From positions 39,017 through 103,016 of the forward strand of contig JAOLXX010000006.1 of the NCBI GenBank assembly GCA_028343155.1: a stretch of DNA of 64,000 bases, read 5' to 3'. The notes under the pieces are model-generated. The model had not been told where the DNA came from. It worked only from the letters and a program-made list of their open reading frames with translations, and did no database searches. A program made the position numbers and the translations under genes. The stretch is from Polaribacter sp. GTDB taxonomy: Bacteria > Bacteroidota > Bacteroidia > Flavobacteriales > Flavobacteriaceae. This document shows positions 47,134 through 56,701 of the stretch, one piece after another. Positions within the stretch are counted from its first letter, which is position 1. Each line of letters begins with the position of its first letter.

Positions 47134-47210
47134 TTATTTAATTAAAAAGGCACCAATCAAATTTGGTTTTTAAAATAAAACAGTATTTTTATAAAATATA
47201 AAATATACAC

Positions 47211-48203
47211 ATGAAATTATTTTCTATTGAAGAAATAGCATCACTTGTAAAGGGTGAGCAAATAGGTAATTGTAAGGATAAAATTCACGCTCCAGAACAA
47301 ATTGAAGCTGCTATAAAAGGGAATGTCACTTTTATTGAAAATTCTAAATATGCGAGTCTATGGGAAAGTTCTGACGCAAGTTTAGCAATTGTTTACGAAG
47401 GAATAAAAATTTTTCCAGGAGAAGGAAAGGCATTTATAAAAGTGAAAAACGCAGCTTTAGCAATGGCAATTTTGTTAGATGTTTTTGAACCAGAACCCCC
47501 TTATTTTGAGACAGATATTCATCCAACAGCATTTATAGACTCAACTGCAAAGTTAGGCAAAGGATGTAAAATTGGTGCACATTCATATATTGGTAGAAAC
47601 GTAGTATTAGGGGAACAAGTAATAATTTATCCGAATGTGTCTATTTTTGATGATGCGACGATTGGAAATGAAACTGTTGTATGGTCAGGTACTGTTATTA
47701 GAGAACGAAGTAAAATTGGAAATCAGTGTATTTTTCATGCAAATGTTAGCATTGGTGCTGATGGTTTCGGATATCGACCTAGTAGTGATGGTAGCCATTT
47801 GGTAAAAGTAAAACACATTGGTAATGTTGTGATTGGTAATACTGTTGAAGTAGGAGCGAATTCTTGTATTGATCGTGGGAAATTTAGTGCAACTATTTTA
47901 GGTGATGGATGTAAGATTGATAATTTAGTGCAAATTGGTCATAATTGTGTATTAGGAAGAAGCTGTATTATGGCAGGAAATAGTGGATTGGCAGGCTCAG
48001 TGACTTTAGGGGATGGAGTTATTATTGGTGGCAGTGCCTCTATCAAAGACCATGTAACCATTCACTCTGGCGCAAAAGTAGGTGCAGGTTCTGGAGTTAT
48101 TGCAGATGTTGAAGCGGGAAAAACAGTTCTAGGCTATCCTGCTAGCGATTCTAGAGAAAAAATGAAACAGTGGGTCGCTTTACGAAAACTTGCTAGAAAT
48201 TAA
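47211..48203 (+). CDS. LpxD-like UDP-3-O-acylglucosamine N-acyltransferase
   Basis: The protein has 330 residues and a left-handed beta-helix of hexapeptide repeats. The N-terminal uridine-binding domain is seen in SIEEIASLVKGEQIG and ITFIENSKYAS-like residues. Repeats run from about 105 to 300 (LGKGCKIGAHSYIGRNVVLG, and others). The catalytic His is in VQIGHNCVLGRSCIMAG. LpxD adds the N-linked acyl chain in lipid A synthesis. Flavobacteriia usually have an lpxD next to lpxC and often a second paralogue like this one, so it may be the accessory copy. Confidence 0.88.
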   Translation: MKLFSIEEIASLVKGEQIGNCKDKIHAPEQIEAAIKGNVTFIENSKYASLWESSDASLAIVYEGIKIFPGEGKAFIKVKNAALAMAILLDVFEPEPPYFETDIHPTAFIDSTAKLGKGCKIGAHSYIGRNVVLGEQVIIYPNVSIFDDATIGNETVVWSGTVIRERSKIGNQCIFHANVSIGADGFGYRPSSDGSHLVKVKHIGNVVIGNTVEVGANSCIDRGKFSATILGDGCKIDNLVQIGHNCVLGRSCIMAGNSGLAGSVTLGDGVIIGGSASIKDHVTIHSGAKVGAGSGVIADVEAGKTVLGYPASDSREKMKQWVALRKLARN

Positions 48204-48328
48204 TAATGAACCACTAAAAACTACTTTACAACCGACTAATTATAAAGACTTTTTACCAAACCTATAATTTGACAGAACCAATTAAATGCCGATATTTGCA
48301 AATTAATTAAAAAAACCAATTACGAATT

Positions 48329-48511
48329 ATGGGAATGAATAAAAATACAGTATTGGGGTGGGCAACCATGTTAATGTTATTGATGGGTGTAGTATTAATG
48401 TTAATGGGAGGCTTCAAATATGATGAAGTTGCTGGCTGGGGTTTTGGAACAGTTGGTGCTGGTTTTTTTGCGATAGCTTGGGTGTTTAATGCACTAAAAG
48501 GTAGAGTTTAA
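48329..48511 (+). CDS. CAL67264-type small membrane protein
   Basis: This is a 60-residue protein with two membrane spans (ATMLMLLMGVVLMLMGGF and GWGFGTVGAGFFAIAWVFNA) and a basic end (KGRV). It agrees with a Flavobacteriia-specific family that I know as CAL67264, which is typically encoded directly upstream of ettA, as here (89 bases). The function is unknown. A near-consensus -7 sequence (GATATTTG, 48291-48298) precedes it. Confidence 0.75.
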   Translation: MGMNKNTVLGWATMLMLLMGVVLMLMGGFKYDEVAGWGFGTVGAGFFAIAWVFNALKGRV

Positions 48512-48600
48512 AGAAAATAATGCTTTCATTAATAGCATTTTATGACTTTAAGTAATTCTTTCAGTTTTTAATTTTCAACTTTTTTTAAAAAATATTACAA

Positions 48601-50292
48601 ATGAGCGACGATAAGAAAGTAATCTTTTCGATGAATAAGGTTTCGAAAAACTATCAATCTACAGGAAAACAAGTTTTAAAAGATATTTATTTAAGTTTTT
48701 TCTACGGAGCAAAAATTGGAATTCTAGGTTTGAATGGATCTGGAAAATCAACCTTATTAAAAATTATTGCTGGTGCAGAAAAAAATTTTCAAGGGGATGT
48801 TACTTTTTCACCTGGTTATCATGTAGGTTACTTAGAGCAAGAACCAAAATTAGACCCTGAAAAAACAGTTTTAGAAGTTGTAAAAGAAGGCGTTGCAGCA
48901 ACAGTTGCAATTCTAGATGAATACAACAAAATAAATGACCTATTTGGTTTGGAAGAAGTCTATTCTGATACAGATAAGATGGAAAAACTCATGGCACAAC
49001 AAGCAGAATTGCAGGATAAAATCGATGCTGCGAATGCTTGGGAATTAGACACCAAATTAGAAATAGCAATGGATGCGTTAAGAACGCCAGATTCTAATAA
49101 AAAAATTGGTGTACTTTCTGGTGGAGAAAAAAGGCGTGTTGCCTTGTGTAGGTTGTTATTACAAGAACCTGAAATTTTATTGTTAGATGAACCAACCAAC
49201 CACCTGGATGCAGAGTCAGTACATTGGTTAGAGCACCATTTAGCGCAATATAAAGGGACTGTTATTGCGGTTACACATGATCGCTATTTCTTGGATAATG
49301 TTGCTGGTTGGATTCTTGAGTTAGATAGGGGAGAAGGAATTCCTTGGAAAGGAAATTACTCTTCTTGGTTGGATCAAAAATCTCAAAGAATGGCACAAGA
49401 AAGTAAAACAGCTTCTAAACGTCAAAAAACATTAGAACGCGAGTTAGATTGGGTTAGACAGGGAGCAAAAGGTCGTCAAACAAAGCAAAAAGCTCGTTTG
49501 AAAAATTATGACAAGTTAATGAGTCAAGACCAAAAGCAAGTTGATGAGAAATTGGAGATTTATATTCCAAATGGTCCAAGGTTAGGAACAAACGTTATTG
49601 AAGCAAGTGGTGTCTCGAAAGCTTTTGGAGATAAATTATTATATGAAAATTTAGAATTCAACCTTCCACAAGCAGGAATTGTTGGTATTATTGGTCCCAA
49701 TGGAGCAGGAAAAACCACAATTTTTAAAATGATTATGGGTGAGGAAGCAGCAGATAAAGGGAACTTTAATGTTGGAGAAACTGCTAAAATTGCCTATGTA
49801 GACCAAGCACATTCAGACATTAATCCTGATAAAACAATTTGGGAAAACTTTTCTGATGGACAAGATTTGGTAATGATGGGAGGAAAGCAGGTAAACTCAA
49901 GAGCTTATTTAAGCCGATTTAACTTTTCTGGGAGTGAACAAAATAAGAAAGTAAATACACTTTCTGGAGGAGAACGAAATAGACTGCATTTAGCAATGAC
50001 ACTAAAAGAAGAAGGAAACGTGTTACTTTTAGATGAGCCAACTAATGATTTAGATGTAAACACACTACGTGCCTTAGAAGAAGGTCTAGAAAATTTTGCA
50101 GGTTGTGCGGTCGTTATTAGTCACGATAGATGGTTTTTAGATAGGGTATGTACGCATATTTTAGCTTTTGAAGGTAATAGTGAAGTATATTTCTTTGAAG
50201 GATCATTTTCCGATTATGAAGAAAATAAAAAGAAACGTTTGGGTGGAGATTTAATACCAAAACGTATTAAATATAAGAAATTGATTCGATAA
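48601..50292 (+). CDS. ettA: Energy-dependent translational throttle protein EttA (ABC-F)
   Basis: EttA is a soluble ABC-F ATPase that binds the ribosomal E site and gates the first elongation step according to the ATP/ADP ratio. It has 563 residues. Two ABC domains are present: Walker A GLNGSGKST (about 41-49) and GPNGAGKTT (about 365-373), signatures LSGGEKRRVALCRL and LSGGERNRLHLAM, and Walker B LLLDEPTNHLDAES and LLLDEPTNDLDVNT. The linker (about 240-320) is the P-site tRNA interaction motif; its arm insertion and KRQKTLERELDWVRQGAKGR fit EttA rather than Uup. A terminator follows. Confidence 0.96.
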   Translation: MSDDKKVIFSMNKVSKNYQSTGKQVLKDIYLSFFYGAKIGILGLNGSGKSTLLKIIAGAEKNFQGDVTFSPGYHVGYLEQEPKLDPEKTVLEVVKEGVAATVAILDEYNKINDLFGLEEVYSDTDKMEKLMAQQAELQDKIDAANAWELDTKLEIAMDALRTPDSNKKIGVLSGGEKRRVALCRLLLQEPEILLLDEPTNHLDAESVHWLEHHLAQYKGTVIAVTHDRYFLDNVAGWILELDRGEGIPWKGNYSSWLDQKSQRMAQESKTASKRQKTLERELDWVRQGAKGRQTKQKARLKNYDKLMSQDQKQVDEKLEIYIPNGPRLGTNVIEASGVSKAFGDKLLYENLEFNLPQAGIVGIIGPNGAGKTTIFKMIMGEEAADKGNFNVGETAKIAYVDQAHSDINPDKTIWENFSDGQDLVMMGGKQVNSRAYLSRFNFSGSEQNKKVNTLSGGERNRLHLAMTLKEEGNVLLLDEPTNDLDVNTLRALEEGLENFAGCAVVISHDRWFLDRVCTHILAFEGNSEVYFFEGSFSDYEENKKKRLGGDLIPKRIKYKKLIR

Positions 50293-50315
50293 TATTTTCA
50301 GATTCTTTAAAGATT

Positions 50316-50348
50316 AAAAGCCTCATTTCTTATAGGAATGAGGCTTTT
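50316..50348 (+). terminator. Rho-independent terminator after ettA
   Basis: AAAAGCCTCATT pairs with AATGAGGCTTTT across a nine-base loop, 24 bases after the ettA stop codon. Confidence 0.85.
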
Positions 50349-50734
50349 AACTGTTAAGCTATCAAATTTTATTTTCTCTTTTTCGTTTTTCGTATTTTAG
50401 GTGCTAATTATTGTTTCATAAACACTTTTATTTTGTGAATTTCAAATCAATATATATATATAAACACCAGCATTATTCAAAAGTGATGATTTGATTTTCC
50501 AATGTAAAAAAAATCCTTATTCATCATCTTTTTATCAGTATAAAGTTCCATTTCGAATCAAAAACTGCTCAACGTATCAGAAAGATACTAACTATGAAAA
50601 GGATGTTTTTAATTATTGAAGCTTTGTAAAATTGTTCATAGGTACGTTTATTTTAATTGCGTATACTTAGTTTTATGTGACTATAAATTATATAATTTTT
50701 TTTTATTACTTTTAAAAATAAAAATGCTAATTTT
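50349..50734. other. Gene-free AT-rich stretch before the DinB-like gene
   Basis: I see no ORF, RNA gene or strong promoter here. A short (TA)n run of 12 bases is at about 50451-50462. The stretch is unusually AT-rich even for this genome. It could hold a small RNA, but no hairpin with a T-run is evident. Confidence 0.5.
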
Positions 50735-51217
50735 ATGATTGATGCAATTGAAAAAAAATTAAAAAAAGGACTCCATTTATTAAAAACACTATCTGACGAA
50801 GAGTATTCTGATAGTTCAATAGGTCCATATCATTCTAGTATAGGTTGCCATATACGACATGTTTTAGATGTTTTTTCTTGTATTTTTAATGGATTGAAAA
50901 GTAATTTTATAGATCTATCTATAAGAGAGAGAAGCGAATCTGTTGAAAAAGAAACACGTGTAGGAATTGAATATTTTGAAATTGTAATTCATCAACTTAA
51001 AAAAATAAAAAAAGAAGATTTTAAAACAATAGTTAAAGTTTCTGATGATATGGGTTTCGGAAATGAAACAGCAAATTATACATTTAAAGCAGTATTAATG
51101 CTAGCGCAAAGCCATACTCTACACCATTATGCAACTATAGGTTATCTTATTTATCAGCTAGGGATTGAATTACCAGATGCAATGTTTGGTTACAATAAAA
51201 CAACGCCTAAAAGGTAG
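50735..51217 (+). CDS. DinB-family protein
   Basis: This is a 160-residue four-helix bundle protein of the DinB/YfiT superfamily, which often binds a metal through three histidines. Candidate ligands are His in HIRHVLDVFSCIF (about 39-42) and in AQSHTLHHYATIGYLI (about 117-121). The spacing between the two sites fits the superfamily. Members act as thiol-dependent transferases or have unknown function, so no reaction can be assigned. The gene stands alone and converges with the DUF6695 gene 12 bases away. Confidence 0.8.
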   Translation: MIDAIEKKLKKGLHLLKTLSDEEYSDSSIGPYHSSIGCHIRHVLDVFSCIFNGLKSNFIDLSIRERSESVEKETRVGIEYFEIVIHQLKKIKKEDFKTIVKVSDDMGFGNETANYTFKAVLMLAQSHTLHHYATIGYLIYQLGIELPDAMFGYNKTTPKR

Positions 51218-51229
51218 GTTTTTACCGAA

Positions 51230-52225
51230 TTATTCCTTTTTCTGAAAGTGGAATGTTTTGTTTTTTTGTTGAATAAAAACTTCCTTACAACTTGTAGGAT
51301 ATATGAATTGATAGTCTTTTAAATGATTAAAAGCAGTATCAGTAATTGTGAATAAACCTTCAAAATCCTTAATTCCACTACTTGTATACCTTTCTATTTT
51401 AAAATATTTTTCTTCTAACTTTTCTTCAACTTTAAACCAAGCACCACTTCCAATTCCACCCAGCCAAGTTCCATTTTTTAATTCAAAAATTTCTTTGTTT
51501 GGCAATTCTGTTCCAATTAAATTAGGTTCTCTTTCATATTTATTCTGAAAAAAACCTTTAAATTCTTTAAGAATTGATCTATTTTTATAAAAAGTAATTT
51601 TTTGATGATGTACTTCATAAATTTCATCAGTTGAAGTACCTTTTATGACATTTCCAATAGGACTTGGTGTAAAAAGGTTCGACTTTTTTAAAAGAGATCT
51701 TATTTTTTTATCTGTTGAAGAAGCGATAATTGTATCTGTCACAAATCTTGCACAGTTAATCCCCCCTTTTATAAAGGCTCCGTAAGGAATTTCTTTCTGA
51801 TTGATTCGTAATTCGATACTCTTTTTTGCTTTTCTAAAACTAATTGCAAAATTAATTGTTGCAATCAATCGACCTTCTCCGTGTGATTTTTCTGGATGCT
51901 TTTCTACACAAAGTAAAATTTCTTTAAGATTGCTTAGCGTACCCTTTTCAAACTTCGCATTTACGGGTATACAAAGCTCTGGATCTGTTTCTTTAGAACG
52001 AACACGCCCCTTTCCAGAACTCGTGATATACCTTCCAAAATCGAAATACTCAATCTCTGAACTATCTTTTTTAATTAATAAAAAAGCAGCATGCCCAGCC
52101 TGTACTGCATGTTTACTGCCAACACCAAGAAAAGGCCATATTTTACTTAAAAACTCACCATAAGAAGGTCTTACAACCGTATCTGGATAGGAAAGAATAA
52201 TGATGATTCCATCTGGTTTTTGCAT
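51230..52225 (-). CDS. DUF6695-type protein, probable permuted NlpC/P60-like thiol enzyme
   Basis: The protein has 331 residues, no signal peptide and no membrane span. I recognise it as the Flavobacteriia family DUF6695 from memory. What can be seen is KHAVQAGHAAFLLIKK (His45), FDFGRYITSSGKGRVRS (61-77) and GGINCARFVTDTII (Cys158). A His in a GHA turn, then a Y/FxFG strand, then a Cys after Asn is the order found in circularly permuted papain-like enzymes (LRAT/YiiX, DUF4105). A thiol hydrolase or acyltransferase activity is therefore likely but not shown. The C-terminal half (190-331) is beta-rich with no known match. It is six bases downstream of the DUF6095 gene in the murQ operon. Confidence 0.7.
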   Translation of the reverse strand: MQKPDGIIIILSYPDTVVRPSYGEFLSKIWPFLGVGSKHAVQAGHAAFLLIKKDSSEIEYFDFGRYITSSGKGRVRSKETDPELCIPVNAKFEKGTLSNLKEILLCVEKHPEKSHGEGRLIATINFAISFRKAKKSIELRINQKEIPYGAFIKGGINCARFVTDTIIASSTDKKIRSLLKKSNLFTPSPIGNVIKGTSTDEIYEVHHQKITFYKNRSILKEFKGFFQNKYEREPNLIGTELPNKEIFELKNGTWLGGIGSGAWFKVEEKLEEKYFKIERYTSSGIKDFEGLFTITDTAFNHLKDYQFIYPTSCKEVFIQQKNKTFHFQKKE

Positions 52226-52230
52226 TCGAA

Positions 52231-52473
52231 TTAATTATTGAAAATTGCTTTTAATAAAACCTTAAAAGTTTTGAAAGCGAAGTAAATCGTAAAAATTATT
52301 AAAATTCCTGCAGCTAATAAAATAATATAAGACATATATTCATTTGATGTGTTTTCAAACTTTTTCAATGCTTTAAACCCAATTGTAAGTGCAATTGGTG
52401 AAGCAATAAAAAGAAAAACCAAGACACCTAAATACTTCAAACCTTTTCCTAGTAAATCGAAATTAGTGCTCAT
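52231..52473 (-). CDS. DUF6095-type small membrane protein
   Basis: The protein has 80 residues and two membrane spans (LKYLGVLVFLFIASPIALTI and YIILLAAGILIIFTIYFAF) with a short polar loop between. I recall it as DUF6095, a Flavobacteriia family seen next to murQ. The gene overlaps murQ by four bases (ATGA), a sign of translational coupling. Function unknown. Confidence 0.75.
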   Translation of the reverse strand: MSTNFDLLGKGLKYLGVLVFLFIASPIALTIGFKALKKFENTSNEYMSYIILLAAGILIIFTIYFAFKTFKVLLKAIFNN

Positions 52474-53282
52474 TTTGTGTAATTTTTAATTGCATTTCTA
52501 ACATTGCCAAACTTTTCTAACAAAATTGCAGCTTCCTTTTGGTCGATATGTAATTCTCTAGCTAACATTTTTTGTCCTCTTTCTACCAATTTATTGTTAG
52601 AGAGTTGCATGTCTAACATTTTGTTTCCTTTAATTTTTCCTAGCTGAATCATTGTTGCGGTAGAAAGCATATTTAAAACTAACTTTTGTGCAGTTCCTGC
52701 TTTCATTCTAGAGCTTCCTGTTACAAACTCTGGTCCAACAATAACTTCTATAGGGAATTGAGAAACCTTTGCTAGCGGACTGTTTTTATTACAAGCAATA
52801 CAACCTGTAATAATGTTGTTTTCATTACATTTCTCTAAAGCAGCAATTACATATGGAGTTGTACCAGAAGCAGCAATACCAACAACTACATCTTTGTCTG
52901 TAATAGTATGTTGCTGTAAATCTTCCCAACCTTGATTTGTAGCATCTTCAGCAAATTCTACCGCTTTTCTAATGGCAATATCTCCGCCAGCAATAATACC
53001 AACAACTAAATTATAAGAAACGCCAAAAGTTGGCGGACATTCAGAAGCATCTACAACGCCCAATCTACCAGAAGTACCAGCACCAATATAGAAAAGTCTT
53101 CCTCCGTTTTGTAATTTATTTACAATTTGTTCTGTGAGTATTTCAATTTGCGGTAAGGCTTTTTCAACAGCTAAAGGAACTGTTTTGTCTTCGTTATTAA
53201 TATTTGTTAATAAATCTGATACAGACATCTTCTCTAGATGGTTGTATTTTGAATCTTGCTCTGTTGTTTTTATGAAATTCAT
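52470..53282 (-). CDS. murQ: N-acetylmuramic acid 6-phosphate etherase
   Basis: MurQ removes the lactyl ether from MurNAc-6-phosphate to give GlcNAc-6-phosphate in cell-wall recycling. It has 270 residues, a little short of the usual 300. The SIS fold is clear: YIGAGTSGRLGVVDASECPP and TFGV in the substrate loop, then IAASGTTPYVIAALE, GCIACNKNSPLA and GSSRMKAGTAQKLVLNMLST. The operon continues into the DUF6095 and DUF6695 genes. No MurNAc kinase or transporter gene is near. Confidence 0.95.
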   Translation of the reverse strand: MNFIKTTEQDSKYNHLEKMSVSDLLTNINNEDKTVPLAVEKALPQIEILTEQIVNKLQNGGRLFYIGAGTSGRLGVVDASECPPTFGVSYNLVVGIIAGGDIAIRKAVEFAEDATNQGWEDLQQHTITDKDVVVGIAASGTTPYVIAALEKCNENNIITGCIACNKNSPLAKVSQFPIEVIVGPEFVTGSSRMKAGTAQKLVLNMLSTATMIQLGKIKGNKMLDMQLSNNKLVERGQKMLARELHIDQKEAAILLEKFGNVRNAIKNYTK

Positions 53283-53390
53283 ATTTCAAAAATACAGTTT
53301 TTTCCAGCAAAGTTTAAAAAAAACCTTATTGGTATTTGAAGTTTTCAAATTAAATAGACAGCAATTATAAATAAGACTTTAAAAGAGTAT

Positions 53391-54221
53391 TTATTTTTTT
53401 TCAACCAAATTGATGGTAAAAGTGTCTGTTTCTGAGATATGAAAATATCCTAAAGGGAAATTCGCTTCGTTTGTATTATTAATCATATTTCCTAATAAAG
53501 AAGAAGGAACAGACTGAAAAGGTCCGCCACCAGATTGACCACTTTGATCTACTAAAACCCTAAAATAAGTATAGTATTCTTTTGAAATTCCAGACATTTT
53601 TAATGTAACAGTTGTGGGTACTTCTATTTGATCTTCTTGATAAAAATATGAAAAATTATAATCTGTACCGTTAAAAAAACGATCTTCGATGGTTAAAAAA
53701 ATATTTTCTGTAAAACCGAATAAGTAATAATTTTCTTGATCTACATCATCTTTAAAATCTACTTTTAATTCAGTTTCCTTTCCAGAAAAAAGTGTTTTAT
53801 CACCTTGAATAACATTTGTAAATGGTGTAGATTTTACTTTGGTTGCTTTCCCTCTATATGTTTCATTATCATGGATAATTGTTAATTCATATTCCACATT
53901 ATCAGCAGGAATAAACGAATTTACTGGTTTGTAATTTCCATCTAGATTAACATCAGAAAAATTTATAATTGAATTATCTGATAAATTTCTTAAGGTTACT
54001 TCAGCATTTGTAACAGTAGGAATTTCATCTTCAAAATAATCTGCTGATAAAGTTAACTTTACAGTTGTATTAGCAGTTACTGGAGTTTCATCAAAAAGAA
54101 CTTCAAAAGTGGCATCTATAATTAATTTTGGTTCAATTGAAGGAACATCAACATCGATCACCTTTTCACAATTTGCAAAAAGGAAAATTAATAAAAACGG
54201 AATTATATATATCTTTTTCAT
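53391..54221 (-). CDS. DUF4249 lipoprotein
   Basis: The protein has 276 residues with a lipobox LFANCEK (Cys19), so it is a lipoprotein, probably on the outer membrane. The pattern CEKVIDVDVPSIEPKLIIDA is the hallmark start of DUF4249. Two or more beta-sandwich-like regions follow, with LTLSADYFEDEIPTVTNAEV and YELTIIHDNETYRGKATKV. DUF4249 proteins are nearly always encoded next to a TonB-dependent receptor and are thought to help it take up or bind its ligand, in the way SusD helps SusC. Here it follows the receptor by four bases. Confidence 0.9.
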   Translation of the reverse strand: MKKIYIIPFLLIFLFANCEKVIDVDVPSIEPKLIIDATFEVLFDETPVTANTTVKLTLSADYFEDEIPTVTNAEVTLRNLSDNSIINFSDVNLDGNYKPVNSFIPADNVEYELTIIHDNETYRGKATKVKSTPFTNVIQGDKTLFSGKETELKVDFKDDVDQENYYLFGFTENIFLTIEDRFFNGTDYNFSYFYQEDQIEVPTTVTLKMSGISKEYYTYFRVLVDQSGQSGGGPFQSVPSSLLGNMINNTNEANFPLGYFHISETDTFTINLVEKK

Positions 54222-54225
54222 CTTA

Positions 54226-56604
54226 CTAAAAGTTAAAATTATAGGTTACAGAAGGAACTATTCCAAAAATTGAAGTTTGAATTGCTTCGTTTCTCATGGT
54301 TTCACTATTCTGAGTGAAATTGATAGAAGCAGCATTTTGTCGTCCATATAAATTATAAATTCCAAAAACCCATTCTCCTTGCCATTTTCTGTTTTTATTC
54401 TTTTCTGGAGTTAAAGTTGCAGAAATATCTAAACGATGATATGCAGGTAATCTGTCTGAATTTCTTCTGTTATCATCATAAATAGGTACATTTACACCTT
54501 GTAATTCATATTGCCCAACTGGGTAGTTTGTAGGTTGCCCAGTTTGAAAAACAAAATTTGTATTGAACTTCCACTTATCATTCAGTTCATAACTTGCATT
54601 TATAGAAAAATCATGCGTTTTATCATAAGGTGTACTATACCAATTTCCGCTATTAATTCCTGGTTCATTTGCACTTCTACCTTCTGTTAATTGTTCTGAT
54701 CTAGATAATGTATATGCAAACCAACCTTTTAATTTTCCTTCATTTTTTTTAAATAAAACTTCTAAACCATAAGCTCTAGATTTTCCATTTAAAATTACAG
54801 TTTCAATTTCATTATTCGCAACTAAATTTGCGCCGTTTATGTAGTCTATTCTATTTTGAATATCTTTATAAAAAGCTTCTGTTTCTATAGAATAATCGCC
54901 GTCTTTTATAGATTTAAAATACCCAACAGCATACTGATCTAACAATTGAGGTTTTATATATTTTCCACTTGGTGCCCAAACATCTAATGGAGTAGGAGAG
55001 GACGTGTTAGATAATAAATGTAAATACTGAGCCATTCTATTATAACTCGCTTTAATAGAGGTGTTATCGTCTAAAACATAAGACATTGAAACTCTTGGTT
55101 CAAAATTGTTAAAATTACTTATTACATCGCTTCTTTTAAAAGATTCTATTCCAATTGCAGATGCAGATTCATATTTTTTAAACTCATCATTATAAATTAC
55201 AGCTTCATTATTTGTATAAACATTCAATTCATCTTGACCCAATCTTGTAAAGTTGCTAAAACGAACTCCATATTGCAACCTAAGATTGTCACTGATTTTA
55301 TGCTCTGCATCTATATATGCAGCAAATTCATTGGCATATTTATCCGTTAATTTTTCAGCAATAATTCCAGAATCATCTCTGTTAGGAATAATTTTCCCTG
55401 GATTAAATTTGTTATAGATATTATTCATACCATAACTCAATTTAAATTTATTATTTAGGTAATGTTTAAAATCGTATTTGATATTATAATTGGTAATACC
55501 AGAATCCCATTCGAAACCAACAAAGTCTAAGGTTAAACCATAGAAATAATCAGAATAAATTAAAGATAAATTAGAAAATAATTTGTCAGAAAAAAGATGG
55601 TTCCAACGTAAATTAGCCACCTTGTTTCCGTATGTGTTTAAAAAAGCATCATTAATTCCAAAAACATCTTTTCCAAAATATCCAGAAAAGAAAACACTGT
55701 TTCTATCGTTAATTCTGTAATTTACTTTGGTATTTAAATCGTAGAAATAAGCAGTATTATCATTATCGAATAATGGTAAAAATATATGTGCATAAGAAGA
55801 TCTACCACCAACTAAAAAAGATATTTTTTCTTTTTTTATTGGACCTTCTACTAATAATCTTGAAGAAACCAAACCAACTCCACCAGTAACCTTTAGTTCT
55901 TTACTATTTCCTTCTTTTTGATAAATATCTAAAACAGATGATAATCTTCCTCCGTATTTTGCAGGAATTCCTCCTTTGTATAATCGAACATCCTTAATAA
56001 CATCTGGGTTAAAAACAGAGAAAAAACCAAATAAATGCGAAGAGTTAAAAACAACAGCTTCATCTAATAGAATTAAGTTTTGATCTGCGGCTCCACCTCT
56101 TACATTAAAACCAGAAGCTCCTTCACCAGCACTTGTAACACCTGGCAATAAGATTAAAGATTTAATAATGTCGGCTTCACCTAAAACTACAGGGATTTCT
56201 TTGATGCTTGCAGATGTTAGTTTGTTAACACTCATTTGTGGAGTTCTAACATTTAAGTTTTCTAGATTACTTTCAATTACAATTTCATCTAAACTTTCTG
56301 TTTCTTCTTTTAGTTTGAAGTTTTTAGTCAGTTTTTCTTTTAAATTAATAGTTTCTACAAAAGATGTAAATCCCAAATAACTAAGCTGAACTTTATAAGT
56401 TCCTTCTGGTAATGTAACAGAATAGAAACCATATTCATTAGTTGTTGTTCCTGAGTTTAATTCTGGAAAGTAAATAGAAACTCCAATTAAAGTTTCATTA
56501 TTTCTCTCGTCATAAACGGTACCACTGATCGTGTGTTTCTCTTGACTTAAGATGCTAAAGGTTGATAAAAATAACAAAAAAAACATTTTTTTTGTGTGCA
56601 GCAT
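54226..56604 (-). CDS. TonB-dependent receptor with carboxypeptidase-like N-terminal domain
   Basis: This is an outer-membrane receptor of 792 residues. A signal peptide (FFLLFLSTFSILS) is followed by a CarboxypepD_reg-like domain (about 23-110: TISGTVYDERNNETLIGVSI, GFYSVTLPEGTYKVQLSYLG). Next come the plug (LPGVTSAGEGASGFNVRGGA, NLILLDEAVVFNSSHLFGFF, DVRLYKGGIPAKYGGRLSSV) and a beta-barrel ending in the aromatic TVTYNFNF-type signature (VPSVTYNFNF). The ligand is unknown. Its partner is the DUF4249 lipoprotein, and no SusD is present. Confidence 0.93.
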   Translation of the reverse strand: MLHTKKMFFLLFLSTFSILSQEKHTISGTVYDERNNETLIGVSIYFPELNSGTTTNEYGFYSVTLPEGTYKVQLSYLGFTSFVETINLKEKLTKNFKLKEETESLDEIVIESNLENLNVRTPQMSVNKLTSASIKEIPVVLGEADIIKSLILLPGVTSAGEGASGFNVRGGAADQNLILLDEAVVFNSSHLFGFFSVFNPDVIKDVRLYKGGIPAKYGGRLSSVLDIYQKEGNSKELKVTGGVGLVSSRLLVEGPIKKEKISFLVGGRSSYAHIFLPLFDNDNTAYFYDLNTKVNYRINDRNSVFFSGYFGKDVFGINDAFLNTYGNKVANLRWNHLFSDKLFSNLSLIYSDYFYGLTLDFVGFEWDSGITNYNIKYDFKHYLNNKFKLSYGMNNIYNKFNPGKIIPNRDDSGIIAEKLTDKYANEFAAYIDAEHKISDNLRLQYGVRFSNFTRLGQDELNVYTNNEAVIYNDEFKKYESASAIGIESFKRSDVISNFNNFEPRVSMSYVLDDNTSIKASYNRMAQYLHLLSNTSSPTPLDVWAPSGKYIKPQLLDQYAVGYFKSIKDGDYSIETEAFYKDIQNRIDYINGANLVANNEIETVILNGKSRAYGLEVLFKKNEGKLKGWFAYTLSRSEQLTEGRSANEPGINSGNWYSTPYDKTHDFSINASYELNDKWKFNTNFVFQTGQPTNYPVGQYELQGVNVPIYDDNRRNSDRLPAYHRLDISATLTPEKNKNRKWQGEWVFGIYNLYGRQNAASINFTQNSETMRNEAIQTSIFGIVPSVTYNFNF

Positions 56605-56701
56605 TTTTTTAATTATTAAGTTAATGTATTAATCAAAAATACAATTCTAAATTTAATTTGGATTATAATAAATGTTTTTAATAGCACACTTTTTAAACAA
56701 C

